Shown piece by piece: positions 1-11,826 of a DNA stretch of 64,000 nt (position 1 is the stretch's first letter; every line of letters begins with the position of its first letter). The notes under the pieces were generated by a model, which was not told the origin of the DNA, searched no databases, and worked only from the letters and a program-made list of their open reading frames with translations. The translations under genes and the position numbers were made by a program. Location of the stretch: contig NZ_CP019434.1 in assembly GCF_001975725.1 (NCBI RefSeq), forward strand, positions 2,807,322-2,871,321. Direction: 5' to 3'. The DNA is from Acidihalobacter ferrooxydans. GTDB taxonomy: Bacteria; Pseudomonadota; Gammaproteobacteria; DSM-5130; Acidihalobacteraceae.

Positions 1-186
1 CTGATCCTCGGCGCGTTGCATCAGCGCCTGAGCCTGCGCGTACTCCTGTGGCGCGCTCTGCCGTGCGCCCGCCTGCGCAGCCGCCTGCATCGCCTGCCGC
101 GCATCGCTCATTTCCTGCACCGGCGCCGTAGCGCAACCGGCCAGCAATAGGAGTAACGTTAAAATCGCGATTCTGTATTTTTTCAT
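1..186 (-). CDS. DUF4398-like lipoprotein, partial (C-terminus off the left edge)
   Basis: Reading leftwards from an ATG at 186, the frame stays open to the window edge and gives 62 residues. A Lys-rich start (MKKYR), a hydrophobic stretch and the lipobox LAGC (Cys18) form a type II signal peptide, so the product should be anchored in the outer or inner membrane. The mature part is an Ala/Gln-rich helix (ARQAMQAAAQAGARQ, then QEYAQAQALMQRAED). This resembles small periplasmic lipoproteins of the DUF4398 type, which are often followed by an OmpA-like domain. The rest of the gene is outside the window, so the family call is tentative. The lipoprotein call is firm. Confidence 0.7.
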   Translation of the reverse strand, partial: MKKYRIAILTLLLLLAGCATAPVQEMSDARQAMQAAAQAGARQSAPQEYAQAQALMQRAEDQ

Positions 187-200
187 GAGATGGCTTGATC

Positions 201-366
201 TAACCCGAATGTTTCACAAATACCCACCGCTCTCGCAGGTCTCTTGATTCCACAAGGGATATGTCCTCAGTCGGCCGTCATCGCCAATACGCCGCTCCTT
301 CGAAAATCCCCCGGTGAAAACGCTATCCGGCGCGATATCAGCACTCGTTATGAAACATCCGGGTTA
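201..366. repeat. MITE-like element, family M4 (copy a)
   Basis: A 166-bp non-coding element bounded by 16-bp inverted ends, TAACCCGAATGTTTCA at 201-216 and TGAAACATCCGGGTTA at 351-366 (one mismatch). The same sequence recurs in inverted orientation at 9108-9271. It carries no protein-coding frame of its own. It resembles a miniature inverted-repeat element, but no parent transposase is visible in the window. Confidence 0.7.
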
Positions 367-381
367 GAATCCACTTAAAAA

Positions 382-470
382 CTTTCTTCGTTCAAGCATA
401 GCGCAACAATGCCGCTCGCCGAAGTAAAGCTCCCAGTAAATCCAGATCTCTGCGCAATCATCACCCCGCG
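382..470. repeat. dispersed ~90-bp repeat, family M3 (copy a)
   Basis: About 90 bp that recur in inverted orientation at 22053-22141 with most positions conserved (shared blocks include CTTTCTTCG/TTTTCTTCG, GCGCAAC.ATGCCGCTC and TCTCTGCG.AATCATCACC). It sits directly after M4 copy a in the gap before the arsC-like gene. A short reading frame crosses both copies on one strand, but the copies differ by in-frame and out-of-frame changes, so I read it as a repeat rather than a gene. Confidence 0.6.
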
Positions 471-611
471 CGGCACGCCGTCCGGGATAAACTCTGTCGC
501 ACGGCGTACAACAGACGCGCTCGCGCAACTCATCGTAAACTATGTAGCGCAGCATTGTGCGCACGCAAGCTCTGCAACATTATCCATCAGGCAACCCGTA
601 CCGAGTAGACC

Positions 612-2274
<1,663 letters not shown>

Positions 2275-2288
<14 letters not shown>

Positions 2289-3348
2289 CGTCCTGCCGAT
2301 CCCGATAGAAGGCGCTGCCGCGATAGCGCCGATGCAAATGGCGCAAGAACACTGCCAGCACGGCTGCCACGGGCAACGCCAGCAGCACGCCGATGAACCC
2401 GAACAACTGCCCGCCGGCCAGCACGGCAAAAATCACCGCAACCGGGTGCAGACCGATGCGATCGCCGACCAGCAATGGCGTGAAGACCGCACTCTCCAGT
2501 ACCTGTCCAATACCGAATACGACCAGCACCGGCCACACGGCGAGCACATCGTGCGTCTGAAAAAACATCGCCGCCAGCGCCGCGATCAGGCCCAGCGTAA
2601 AACCCAGATACGGCACGAAACTGACCACCCCGGCAACCACACCGATCAGGATGCCGACCTTCAGGCCGATCAGCCAAAGACCGACCGCATACACCGTCCC
2701 CAAGGCCAGCATCACGGAAAGTTGCCCGCGCAGGAACGCGCCCAGTACCTCGTCGGCTTCGCGTGCCAGCTCGGCCGAAGTCGACTGAAAGCGCGCCGGA
2801 AGGGATTCGCCGATATACGCGATCAGGCGGTCCCAGTCGCGCAAGAGATAAAAGGTGACGATCGGAATCAGCACCAGATTGGCCAACCAGCCGAGCAACA
2901 CCAGCCCGGACCGGCTCAAGGTGTCAGCCAGGTGTGCCGCGTACCCGCCGGCCTGCTGCCAGTGCTTCGACAGCAAACCGACCAGTGAATTGAGGTCGAG
3001 ATAGCGCGCACTGATGCCCAGCTTCGATTGCAGCCAGGGCAGCATATGCAGATTCACCCACTTCTGATAGCCCGGCACAGCCTGCGCCAGCGCGGCAATC
3101 TGCGCCTCCAGCAGCGGCACCAGCAGCAACACCGCGCCGAGCACCACCACCCCCATCACGACGAACACCACAACGACCGCAAGCGTGCGCGGCAGATGCC
3201 AGGCTTCGAGGCGATCCGCCAGCGGATCACCCAGATACGCCAACAGCGCACCGACCAGAAACGGCGCCAGAATCGGCGAGAGCAGATAAATCAGCCAGCC
3301 AAGGAAAACAACGATCGCCAGGCCAAACCACAGTGGCCCCATTCGCAT
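2275..3348 (-). CDS. AI-2E/PerM family membrane permease
   Basis: A 357-residue polytopic protein with about eight hydrophobic segments and the family layout: two N-terminal helices (FGLAIVVFLGWLIYLLSPIL and the following segment), a loop domain, then a C-terminal cluster containing FVPYLGFTLGLIAAL and GQLFGFIGVLLALPVAAVL. Named members export autoinducer-2 or act as Na+/H+ antiporters, and the substrate here is unknown. The start at 3348 has a good ribosome-binding site (GGAGG, seven bases upstream). A start at 3384 would add an unlikely N-terminal tail. It lies upstream of and overlaps hda. Confidence 0.85.
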
Positions 3349-3410
3349 TTCAGAACCTCCGATCCAGGCGTACCGCACGGGCACTCAGCCTCTGCATAGC
3401 CTGCACTCAC

Positions 3411-4559
3411 TCAAGGGGTGTAGGTAAAATAAAGCGTCTGTCCGGCAGCGGCGGATTGCGACGCATCAGGCACGGACTGCCGGGGCTTCAGCCAGTCCAC
3501 CAGATCCAGATTGCGCCTCACATCACTCAGCTGGCCGCGCGGCACAACCTGAAACACAAGCTGCCCTGCAGCGGCCGAAACCAGCTGAACCGACTTGATC
3601 GGCGTGAGCTTGTCCAGCAGGTGTTCGATGCGCGCATAATCACTTACCGTGCTCACCCCGCCGATCTGCACTGACAGGGCGCGCCCGGTAGCCGCCACGG
3701 CCGACACTGCCAGCCTGGCAGCCAGCCGATCGGCGGCGCCGTCGATCGCACTGGCCAGCACCCGCGCCTGCGTCGATCCGCTCGATGTCCAGTGAACGGT
3801 CTTGCCGCGAAAGGCCAGCCACCAGCGCCCGATCCATTGCCCCCCCGCCGGTTGCACGACACCAGCCAGTTCCGCATTCGCCGCATAGCGCGCTGAAGCT
3901 TTCAGCAGCGGCTCCACGAAACCGCCGCTCAGATCGGAGAAGCTGAACGCTCCTCTGTCCTGCAAATCCATCAGCGGCAGAATAACCGGCAACCCACGCC
4001 TCTGCGCCGCCTGCTCGACCGCATGGGTGGCGTTCGGATGCGACACATCGCTTTCGGTGCCGAGCACGAAGCGTTTTCCGCCACCTTGATTGATGCCGGC
4101 CCACACAATCACCACCGGTCGCTCGCGGCCCCACAGCGGGAGGTTGTTGGTCAGCAGCAAACGGTCGATGGCCTGCGGATCGAAACGCACCTGCAACTGC
4201 AGCGGGGCCTCACCCGATGCGGCCTTGGGCGAGGCGATACCCGATCCGCTCGCTGCAGCCTGCTGCTGGTAGGCGTACTGCTGCACATAGGTCGAAGCGT
4301 TCTGCAACGCGTGTGCGACCGGGGCCTGCGCAGCGATTTTCGAATCGCCGGAAACCTTGATCAGCACCTGGTTCAGCGCCTGCCGGAAAGCCACGGTCAG
4401 CGCAGCCTGACTGCGCGCCGCAACAGGCAGCGTCACCCGGTATAGACCGGTCGCCTCGACCGCTGCCGCGGGCGGCGCCCACGCGGCCATCGCCGCGGCA
4501 CACAACAGTACAAAAACGAAGACCACGACCCGCAGCTCCACCCGCGACGAATTCAGCAT
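3411..4559 (-). CDS. DUF2066 domain-containing secreted protein
   Basis: From the ATG at 4559 this gives 382 residues. A signal peptide follows the start ([20 protein letters not shown]... ending near [12 protein letters not shown]). The family-typical opening of the mature protein is [34 protein letters not shown]. The family is found next to hda/purM in many gammaproteobacteria and has no known function. Upstream in-frame ATGs at 4580 and 4586 would only lengthen the signal-peptide N-region, so the exact start is open. It is divergent from purM, with the 4560-4699 gap serving both promoters. Confidence 0.8.
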   Translation of the reverse strand: MLNSSRVELRVVVFVFVLLCAAAMAAWAPPAAAVEATGLYRVTLPVAARSQAALTVAFRQALNQVLIKVSGDSKIAAQAPVAHALQNASTYVQQYAYQQQAAASGSGIASPKAASGEAPLQLQVRFDPQAIDRLLLTNNLPLWGRERPVVIVWAGINQGGGKRFVLGTESDVSHPNATHAVEQAAQRRGLPVILPLMDLQDRGAFSFSDLSGGFVEPLLKASARYAANAELAGVVQPAGGQWIGRWWLAFRGKTVHWTSSGSTQARVLASAIDGAADRLAARLAVSAVAATGRALSVQIGGVSTVSDYARIEHLLDKLTPIKSVQLVSAAAGQLVFQVVPRGQLSDVRRNLDLVDWLKPRQSVPDASQSAAAGQTLYFTYTP

Positions 4560-4699
4560 CGAGCGCCCCCGCATGCGCATGCCCATTGAAGGAAGCCAAC
4601 GATAGCACAGATCATCGACCACGCTACGACACGCAATCCGGTTTACACCGCGCGCCCTGGACAATACCATTCTCCGCTCGCCCGCCAGTGGTTTCCGCC

Positions 4700-5751
<1,052 letters not shown>

Positions 5752-5755
<4 letters not shown>

Positions 5756-6435
5756 ACTCCACCACGCCGCTGCGCATCGTCGTCCTCGTTTCCGGTAACG
5801 GCAGCAATCTCGAAGCACTGATCGCAGGATGCGCAACGGGCGAAATCCCCGCATGTATTGTTGCCGTCATCAGCAACCGCCCCGACGCCCATGCCCTGGA
5901 ACGCGCCGCCCGCCACGGCATTCCCGCCGTCGCGCTGGATCACCGGGGTTTCCCCACCCGTGCCGCTTTCGATCAGGCGCTGCGCGACAGCATCGACGCC
6001 CATGCGCCGGATCTTGTCGTCCTCGCCGGGTTCATGCGTATTCTCACGCCCGGCTTCGTCGCCCACTACGCCGGACGCATGCTCAACATCCACCCCTCGC
6101 TGCTACCGGCCTACCCCGGCCTGCACACCCATGCCCGCGCCCTGGCCGACGGCGCTGCGCAGCACGGCGCGAGCATCCACTTCGTCACCAGCGAACTCGA
6201 CGGTGGCCCCGTTGTCCTGCAAGGCGAGGTGCCGGTTGCCGCGGACGACGATCCGGCGCGCCTGGCCGCCCGCGTGCAGCGCATCGAGCATCTCATCTAC
6301 CCGCGCGCCGTCGCCTGGTACGCCGCCGGCCGGCTGCGGCTCAGCAACGGCCATGCCACCCTGGACGGCGCGGCCATCGTACAGCCGCAACGCTTGCGCC
6401 TGAAGGACATCGAACATGCCGACCTCAACGTATAA
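5752..6435 (+). CDS. purN: phosphoribosylglycinamide formyltransferase 1 (folate-dependent)
   Basis: A 227-residue GAR transformylase that uses 10-formyl-tetrahydrofolate. The phosphate-binding loop [12 protein letters not shown] is near the N-terminus. The catalytic Asn/His are in [18 protein letters not shown], and the catalytic Asp is in [18 protein letters not shown]. It is coupled to purM by an ATGA overlap, and its 3' end overlaps the following DUF3108 gene by 20 bp. The C-terminus is about 15 residues longer than the E. coli protein. A second, formate-dependent GAR transformylase (purT) is at 22222. Confidence 0.94.
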
Positions 6436-7198
6436 GCGCCTGTGCCGCGCCCTGTGCCGCGCCGGCATCGCCGCCCTGCTGCTGGCCACCCCGCTGGCGC
6501 ATGCCGACGGCGCCTTCGGCATCCCCTTCTTCACCGCCAAATACATCCTGCACCAATACGGGATCGACGCCGCCGAGAGCACCATCAGCCTGCAACCGGA
6601 TGGAACCCGAATCGTCTATACTCAACGCACCCACGCCATCGGTTTCCTCAGCCTGTTCTTCAAGCAGACCATTGCGGAGCGCAGCCTGCTGGCACCCGAC
6701 ACGACGCTGCCCCTGCCCACCCAGTTCACCTACGACGAAACCGGCGGCGGCAAAAACATCCACGCCCGCATTCTGTTCGACCGCAAAACCCTGCGCGCGA
6801 CGGGCACGGACCGCAAGGGCAAGCCGGTCAACGTCGCCATCGAACCCGACACGGTCGACTTCCTCTCGATCCAGCTCGCCATCATCCAGGCTGTCGCGCA
6901 GCACAAAAAACGGCTGGACTTCACCGTCGTCCAGTCCGCCGACAAGCTCAATCACTACCACTTCGCCTATGCCGGCACCGAACGCATCCATACCCCGATG
7001 GGCACGCTCGATACCGTCATCGTGCAACGCTTCCGGGACCACAAAAAGGTACGCTACGACTTCTACCTCGCCCCCGCCCTGCACTACCTGCCGGTCAAAC
7101 TCACGCAAACCAAGATGGACAACGGCTCCACGCTGACGCTGAGCATACAGTCCGTCCACTGGAATACTCCGGCCAACGCCACAGGAAACACGAAATGA
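6416..7198 (+). CDS. DUF3108 domain-containing secreted protein
   Basis: 260 residues, with a signal peptide ([18 protein letters not shown], then likely cleavage after AHA near residue 30) and a DUF3108 body: YILHQYGIDAAESTISL, a THAIGFLSLFF stretch, then RFRDHKKVRYDFYLAPALHYLPVKL near the C-terminus. Proteins of this type are periplasmic or outer-membrane-associated and commonly follow purN in gammaproteobacteria. The function is unknown. It overlaps purN by 20 bp and its TGA overlaps the ATG of the next gene (ATGA at 7195-7198), so it belongs to the purMN operon. Confidence 0.85.
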   Translation: MPTSTYKRLCRALCRAGIAALLLATPLAHADGAFGIPFFTAKYILHQYGIDAAESTISLQPDGTRIVYTQRTHAIGFLSLFFKQTIAERSLLAPDTTLPLPTQFTYDETGGGKNIHARILFDRKTLRATGTDRKGKPVNVAIEPDTVDFLSIQLAIIQAVAQHKKRLDFTVVQSADKLNHYHFAYAGTERIHTPMGTLDTVIVQRFRDHKKVRYDFYLAPALHYLPVKLTQTKMDNGSTLTLSIQSVHWNTPANATGNTK

Positions 7199-8601
7199 GC
7201 AAGCACTTCGACCTCGCCGTCATCGGCTCCGGCCCCGGTGGCTATCGCGCCGCCACCCTCGCGGCCTTGCGCGGCCTGCACGTCGCCATCATCGAGCGCG
7301 CCGACTGGGGCGGCTGCTGCCTCAATCGCGGCTGCGTACCGAAAAAAACCTGGCACCACACGGCCCGCCTCATCGCCGCCAGCCGCGATTTTGCCGAACG
7401 CGGCATCCAGGGCACGCTGAGCGCTAACATGAACGCCGCCTGGCAGCATCAGGAAAAAGTGGTCGCCAGCGTGCAGGAAAGCTACGTCGACTACATGCAC
7501 CGCCTGAAAATCGCCACCTTCGCCGGCAGCGCCCGCTTCGCCAGCGAACACGCACTCGACATCACCGAGCCCGGCGGTGCAACCCAGCGCATCGAGGCCG
7601 ATTCGATCATCATCGCCACCGGCGGCACCGCCCACGTACCCGCACCGTTCACCCCGGTGCCCGGCAAGGTGCTCACCAGCGACATGCTCTACGATCACGA
7701 ACCGCCCGCCGGTAAACGCGTCGCCATCATCGGCAGCGGCGTGGTCGCCACCGAATTCGCCTTCATCTTCGCCATGCTCGGCAAAGAGGTCACCTGGCTG
7801 GCGCGCTCCACCGCGTTGCGCAAGATACCGTTCAGTCCGCAGGCGCTCGGCAGTCTGCACAACGCTCTCGCACGCTACGATATCGCCCTGCGCCAGGGCG
7901 AGAACTTCGAACGCATCGACACCGAAGGCGAAGGCGTGCGCATCCACCTTGGCTCCGGTGAAACCATCGACGTCGACTGGGTCTGCCTAGGCACCGGCCG
8001 CACGCCGCACACCGCAGGCCTCGACCTGGACGCCGTCGGTATCGAAACACACGAGAACGGCTTCATCCAGCGCAACGCCCACCTGCAGACCTCAGTGGCG
8101 CACGTCTACGCCATCGGCGACGTCGCCAGCCCGGACATGACCGCCAACCACGCCATCTCCGATGCCACCATTGCCGTCACCAACATCATCGACGGCAACA
8201 CCCGGGAGCAGGACAGCCGCTGGGTCCCCGTGGTGGTCTACAGCGCTATCGAACTGGCCCGCCTCGGCCTGGACGAAGACGCCGCCGAAGACGCTGGCTT
8301 TGAACCCGCGGTCGGCTTTGCCGCTTTCGAAACCTCCCCGCGCGCCATGGGCCAGGACGATACCGAAGGCTTCGTGCGCCTGCTCGGCGACATGGACGAC
8401 GGGCGCCTGCTCGGCGGCGAGATCATCGGTGCCGAGGCCGGCGAACTCATCCACCTGCTCTCGCTCGCACCCGACCGCGAAACCGCGCTTCACTGGCTCG
8501 CCCATGGCACGTACAACCACCCCGCGCGCGCCGAAGAATTCGCCAATGCCACCGAAACGCTGGCCAGCAAATGGGGGCTGTCGGAGACCATTTTCGGCTG
8601 A
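7195..8601 (+). CDS. FAD-dependent pyridine nucleotide-disulfide oxidoreductase (dihydrolipoamide dehydrogenase-like)
   Basis: A 468-residue two-dinucleotide-binding flavoprotein. The FAD-binding loop is GSGPGGYRAA (residues 11-20). The redox-active disulfide is in GGCCLNRGCVPKK. The NAD(P) loop is IIGSGVVATEFAFIFAMLGKEV, and the second FAD motif is VYAIGDVAS. In the dimerisation domain the family His-Pro is present in TYNHPARAEEF. It is not beside any 2-oxoacid dehydrogenase genes. It is the last gene of the purM-purN-DUF3108 run and is coupled to it by an ATGA overlap. Lipoamide dehydrogenase, mercuric/glutathione reductase-like or another disulfide reductase are all possible, and I favour the first. 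Confidence 0.85.
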   Translation: MSKHFDLAVIGSGPGGYRAATLAALRGLHVAIIERADWGGCCLNRGCVPKKTWHHTARLIAASRDFAERGIQGTLSANMNAAWQHQEKVVASVQESYVDYMHRLKIATFAGSARFASEHALDITEPGGATQRIEADSIIIATGGTAHVPAPFTPVPGKVLTSDMLYDHEPPAGKRVAIIGSGVVATEFAFIFAMLGKEVTWLARSTALRKIPFSPQALGSLHNALARYDIALRQGENFERIDTEGEGVRIHLGSGETIDVDWVCLGTGRTPHTAGLDLDAVGIETHENGFIQRNAHLQTSVAHVYAIGDVASPDMTANHAISDATIAVTNIIDGNTREQDSRWVPVVVYSAIELARLGLDEDAAEDAGFEPAVGFAAFETSPRAMGQDDTEGFVRLLGDMDDGRLLGGEIIGAEAGELIHLLSLAPDRETALHWLAHGTYNHPARAEEFANATETLASKWGLSETIFG

Positions 8602-8643
8602 CCGCCGGCCGCACGATTTAACCCGAGTCCACAACTCATGTAT

Positions 8644-8659
8644 ATTAGTAGCTACTAAT
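8644..8659. promoter_or_regulatory. perfect 16-bp palindrome upstream of the rhodanese-like gene
   Basis: ATTAGTAG followed by its exact complement CTACTAAT, 25 bp upstream of the ATG at 8685 and inside the only AT-rich stretch of this gap. Its position between a plausible promoter and a ribosome-binding site (GTGAGGA) suits an operator for a dimeric regulator. This is inference from symmetry and position only. Confidence 0.4.
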
Positions 8660-8684
8660 TCACTAACCTACGTGAGGACTCGAT

Positions 8685-9110
8685 ATGTACGACTTATACA
8701 AACCGGAAAAGCCGGCCGGCCTGATGGACTTCGTCAAAGCCGCCAAATCCTGTATCAAGGAAGTGACCCCGGCCGACCTGGAAAAAATGCAGCAGGAAAA
8801 ACCCGATCTGATGCTTCTTGACGTGCGCGAATCTGCAGAGCATCAGGAAACCGGTCACATCAAACACGCCACCTTCGTGCCGCGCGGCATCCTTGAAGCC
8901 GCCGCCGACCCGAGCTATCCAAAGCGTCTGCAGGAACTGGTCGACGCCCGCGAACGCCCGGTCGTCTGCTACTGCGCCACCGGCGGCCGTTCGGCCATGG
9001 CCGCAGCCGTACTGCAGATGATGGGCTTCAAGGAAGTCTACAGTCTGGCTGGCGGCTTCGGCGGCTGGGTCGACGCCGGCAAGCCAGTCGCCCGGGAAGC
9101 GAGCTACTAA
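8685..9110 (+). CDS. rhodanese-like domain protein (sulfurtransferase)
   Basis: A 141-residue single-domain rhodanese. The family opening DLMLLDVRESAEHQETGHIKHATFVPRG and the active-site loop CYCATGGRSAMAA are present, with the catalytic Cys being the second Cys of CYC. Single-domain members carry persulfide sulfur, often in sulfide oxidation or detoxification. There is no signal peptide, so the protein is cytoplasmic. It has its own promoter region with a 16-bp palindrome. Its TAA stop (9108-9110) is at the same time the first three bases of the M4 element that follows. Confidence 0.9.
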   Translation: MYDLYKPEKPAGLMDFVKAAKSCIKEVTPADLEKMQQEKPDLMLLDVRESAEHQETGHIKHATFVPRGILEAAADPSYPKRLQELVDARERPVVCYCATGGRSAMAAAVLQMMGFKEVYSLAGGFGGWVDAGKPVAREASY

Positions 9111-9271
9111 CCCAAATGCCTCATAACCTGCGCTGATATCGCGCCGGACAGAGGGTTCACGAGGGACACCGAAGGAACGGTGTATCGGTCATAACGGTCG
9201 ACTGAGGAAATATCCCTTGTGAATCGATAGACTCGTAAGATCGGCAAGAATTTTTGGAATATCCGGGCTGA
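9108..9271. repeat. MITE-like element, family M4 (copy b, inverted relative to copy a)
   Basis: Begins TAACCCAAATGCCTCA (9108-9123) and ends near GGAATATCCGGGCTGA (9256-9271). On the minus strand it follows copy a (201-366) closely: both contain CACAAGGGATAT, TCCTCAGTCG and CCGGCGCGATATCAGC. It starts exactly at the stop codon of the rhodanese gene. Confidence 0.65.
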
Positions 9272-9304
9272 ATAAGAAATCCGGCCAGTGTGTTCGATAG
9301 AGCG

Positions 9305-9351
9305 CTGTGGGTGGGGCGTGGCAGCCGACTTCATCCCTGCCCCATCCACAG
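9305..9351. other. strong hairpin in the rhodanese-caxA gap
   Basis: The 13-bp arms CTGTGGGTGGGGC (9305-9317) and GCCCCATCCACAG (9339-9351) pair with one G-T and enclose a 21-nt loop. No T-run follows, so it is not a textbook terminator. It could be an RNA structure or a decayed repeat. Apart from this and the two dispersed elements I see nothing in the 9111-9672 gap. Confidence 0.4.
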
Positions 9352-9452
9352 ACGCCTATTCACCGAAGCCGCGCAACCTTCCCCCGTCTATCCGACAGGC
9401 CCCAGGCATCGACTTCATACCATCCCTGAGAAATCGCCTCACGGGGCTAACA

Positions 9453-9583
9453 AGGCTGTTGTTGTCTACTCATACGGCACGCCAGAGCGTCAAAATCGGG
9501 CTCTTGGGCTCATTTACGCACTGTAAACTGCGCTTTTTCACCCGACAATCCTTCTCGCACTCGCAGAGCGACAACAACAGCCT
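9453..9583. repeat. MITE-like element, family M1 (copy a)
   Basis: A 131-bp element with perfect 14-bp terminal inverted repeats, AGGCTGTTGTTGTC (9453-9466) and GACAACAACAGCCT (9570-9583). Its interior is the reverse complement, with differences, of the element at 24087-24216: both share CGACAATCCTTCTC, a GCTTTTTC tract and CGGGCTCTT. No open frame of note is present. Confidence 0.75.
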
Positions 9584-9672
9584 AATGGATTATCCGGGTT
9601 CAACAGAGCCATGGCGCGCCTGCGATGCCATGTATAATCCCGCTACCGCCCCTCCAGGCAATAGCCCACTCC

Positions 9673-10632
9673 ATGCTGATCGCCCTGCTTGCCATCGCCG
9701 CCGGTTTCGCCCTGCTGATCTGGGGCCCCGATCGTTTCGTTGACGGCGCCGCCGCGCTGGCCCGCAATCTCGGCGTACCGCCGCTGCTCATCGGCCTGAC
9801 CATCGTCGGCATGGGCACCTCGGCACCTGAACTGCTGGTCTCCGGGCTGGCCGCCGCGCAAGGCAATCCCGCTCTCGGCATTGGTAATGCGATCGGCTCG
9901 AACATCACTAACATCGGCCTGGTGCTCGGCGTCACCGCGCTCATCACGCCGTTGCACGTCCACTCGCGTCTGCTGCGCCGCGAACTGCCGTTGCTGCTCG
10001 CGGCCATGCTGTTCGGCTATGTACTGCTCGCCGACGGTCGCCTGGAGCGCGGAGAAGGCATCGCACTGCTGCTCGGCCTCGCTGCGGTGCTGGCGTGGAT
10101 GGTCTTCTCCGCGCGCGGCGCCGGTCGCGACGAACCGCTCCAGGACGCCCTCGAACTGCCGCAGACAATGACGACGTTGCGCGCCGCCGTCGTGTTCATC
10201 ATCGGTCTGGTCGTCCTGCTGGCGGGCTCCAAGGCGCTGGTCTGGGGCGCGGTGGACATTGCCCAACGACTCGGCGTCAGCGATCTGGTCATCGGCCTGA
10301 CCATCGTCGCCATCGGCACCAGCCTGCCCGAACTGGCCGCATCCGTCATCAGCGCGCGGCGCGGCGAAGCCGACATCGCCCTGGGCAATGTGGTCGGCTC
10401 CAACCTGTTCAACGTGCTCGGCGTACTCGGTCTGCCGGGCCTCATCGCCCCCGGCGTAGTGCCCCACGAAGTCCTCACCCGCGACTATCCGGTCATGTTG
10501 GCCATGACCTTGCTGCTGCTCGTCTTCGCTTTCAGCCTGCGCGGCGGCGCGCGCACTATCAACCGCATCGAGGGCGGCGTCCTGCTCGCATTGTTCATCG
10601 GCTACGAAATCTGGATCTATCTCGCCCCCTGA
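9673..10632 (+). CDS. calcium/sodium antiporter, CaxA/YrbG family
   Basis: A 319-residue membrane protein with about ten hydrophobic segments and the two inverted alpha-repeats of Na+/Ca2+ exchangers: GLTIVGMGTSAPELLVS in the first half and GLTIVAIGTSLPELAAS in the second, each followed by GN..GSN (GNAIGSNITNIGLVLG, GNVVGSNLFNVLGVLG). These acidic and polar residues bind the ions. In E. coli yrbG lies just before kdsD-kdsC-lptCAB, and the same order is seen here. I chose the ATG at 9673 because it begins directly before the first membrane segment. The in-frame extension to 9625 adds an unlikely tail. Confidence 0.92.
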   Translation: MLIALLAIAAGFALLIWGPDRFVDGAAALARNLGVPPLLIGLTIVGMGTSAPELLVSGLAAAQGNPALGIGNAIGSNITNIGLVLGVTALITPLHVHSRLLRRELPLLLAAMLFGYVLLADGRLERGEGIALLLGLAAVLAWMVFSARGAGRDEPLQDALELPQTMTTLRAAVVFIIGLVVLLAGSKALVWGAVDIAQRLGVSDLVIGLTIVAIGTSLPELAASVISARRGEADIALGNVVGSNLFNVLGVLGLPGLIAPGVVPHEVLTRDYPVMLAMTLLLLVFAFSLRGGARTINRIEGGVLLALFIGYEIWIYLAP

Positions 10633-10833
10633 ACGCATGAGTTTTCCGGGCCGACAACCCGCGCGTCTGCCATCCACGGCGCGGGCACTGTATGATCGCC
10701 ACCAAGACCCAGGAGCCCCGGTTGCCTGCGGACATGGCTGAATTTCACGCAATCGCTTGTTATCGAAAAATTTCGTGTATACACATCTGCTCATCGGCCA
10801 TGCCGGCCGAACCTATCTCTCGCGCTTGACACC

Positions 10834-11808
10834 ATGCATCTCGACGCCACCCAACTGACCGAACTCGCCCGCGCCGTCATCCGTACCGAAGCCGACGCTG
10901 TGGTCGCTCTGGCCGACCGGCTCGACGACGCCTTCGTCGCCGCCTGCCAACACCTGCATGCCTGCCGCGGGCGCATCGTGGTGCTCGGCATGGGCAAGTC
11001 CGGTCATGTCGGCAGCAAAATCGCCGCCACCCTGGCCAGCACCGGCAGCCCGGCATTTTTCGTCCATCCCGGCGAAGCCAGCCACGGCGATCTCGGCATG
11101 ATCGTCGAAAGCGATGTGGTGCTGGCGCTGTCCAACTCCGGCGAAACCAACGAACTGCTCACCATTTTGCCGATCATCCGCCGCCTCGGCGTGCCGCTGA
11201 TCGCGCTGACCGGCAATCCGCGCTCCAGCCTCGCCAGAGAGGCAACGGTGCACATCGACGTCAGCGTCGAACGCGAGGCCTGTCCGCTGGGGCTGGCGCC
11301 GACCTCCAGTACGACCGCCGCGCTGGTCATGGGCGACGCGCTCGCCATCGCCCTGCTCGAAGCGCGCGGCTTCACCGCCGAGGACTTCGCGCGCTCCCAT
11401 CCGGGTGGCCGCCTCGGGCGCCGCCTGCTGCTGCACGTAGCGGACATCATGCACCGCGATGACGCGATTCCGGCTGTCGCACCAGACACGCCGCTGGGCG
11501 AGGCGCTGCTCGAAATCACGCGCAAGAATCTCGGCATGACTGCCATCGTCGACGCCGAGCGCCGGATATGCGGCGTGTTCACCGACGGCGATCTGCGCCG
11601 CACGCTGAACGGCGGTCACGGCATGGAGACCCGCATCGACGCCGTGATGACGCCCGACTGCCGCACCATCCAGCCCGGCATGCTCGCCGCCGAAGCGGTC
11701 AAGATCATGGAGGACAACCGCATCACGGCGCTGCCGGTCACCGACGCCGACGGCCATCTGGTCGGCGCCCTCAACATGCAAGACCTGCTGCGCGCCGGCG
11801 TGGTCTGA
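10834..11808 (+). CDS. kdsD: D-arabinose 5-phosphate isomerase
   Basis: 324 residues. An N-terminal SIS sugar-isomerase domain (VVLGMGKSGHVGSKIAATLASTG, residues about 50-72, and LSNSGETNEL) is followed by two CBS modules (IMHRDD..., VMTPDC...). It interconverts ribulose 5-phosphate and arabinose 5-phosphate, the first committed step towards KDO of lipopolysaccharide. The substrate-linked SHPGGRLGRRLL stretch precedes the CBS pair as in E. coli KdsD. It starts the kdsD-kdsC-lptC-lptA-lptB block. The 202-bp gap upstream contains a short palindrome GTGTATACAC (10775-10784). Confidence 0.94.
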   Translation: MHLDATQLTELARAVIRTEADAVVALADRLDDAFVAACQHLHACRGRIVVLGMGKSGHVGSKIAATLASTGSPAFFVHPGEASHGDLGMIVESDVVLALSNSGETNELLTILPIIRRLGVPLIALTGNPRSSLAREATVHIDVSVEREACPLGLAPTSSTTAALVMGDALAIALLEARGFTAEDFARSHPGGRLGRRLLLHVADIMHRDDAIPAVAPDTPLGEALLEITRKNLGMTAIVDAERRICGVFTDGDLRRTLNGGHGMETRIDAVMTPDCRTIQPGMLAAEAVKIMEDNRITALPVTDADGHLVGALNMQDLLRAGVV

Positions 11809-11826
11809 ACCCGGAGCGCCCGCCCC

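Noticed and set aside
2289-2429. N-terminal extension of Hda to 2429
   Set aside because: The added 47 residues are Cys/Trp-rich out-of-frame permease sequence. The clamp-binding motif fits a start at 2288.
5829-7136. Long overlapping frames in purN and downstream (and similar antisense frames such as 22309-24057, 10813-12438, 37098-38582)
   Set aside because: They are shadow frames of real genes in G+C-rich DNA, with Arg/Pro/Ala-rich translations and no family motifs.
9305-9351. Hairpin as a Rho-independent terminator of the rhodanese gene
   Set aside because: No T-run follows and the loop is 21 nt. It lies 195 bp after the stop, beyond a MITE.
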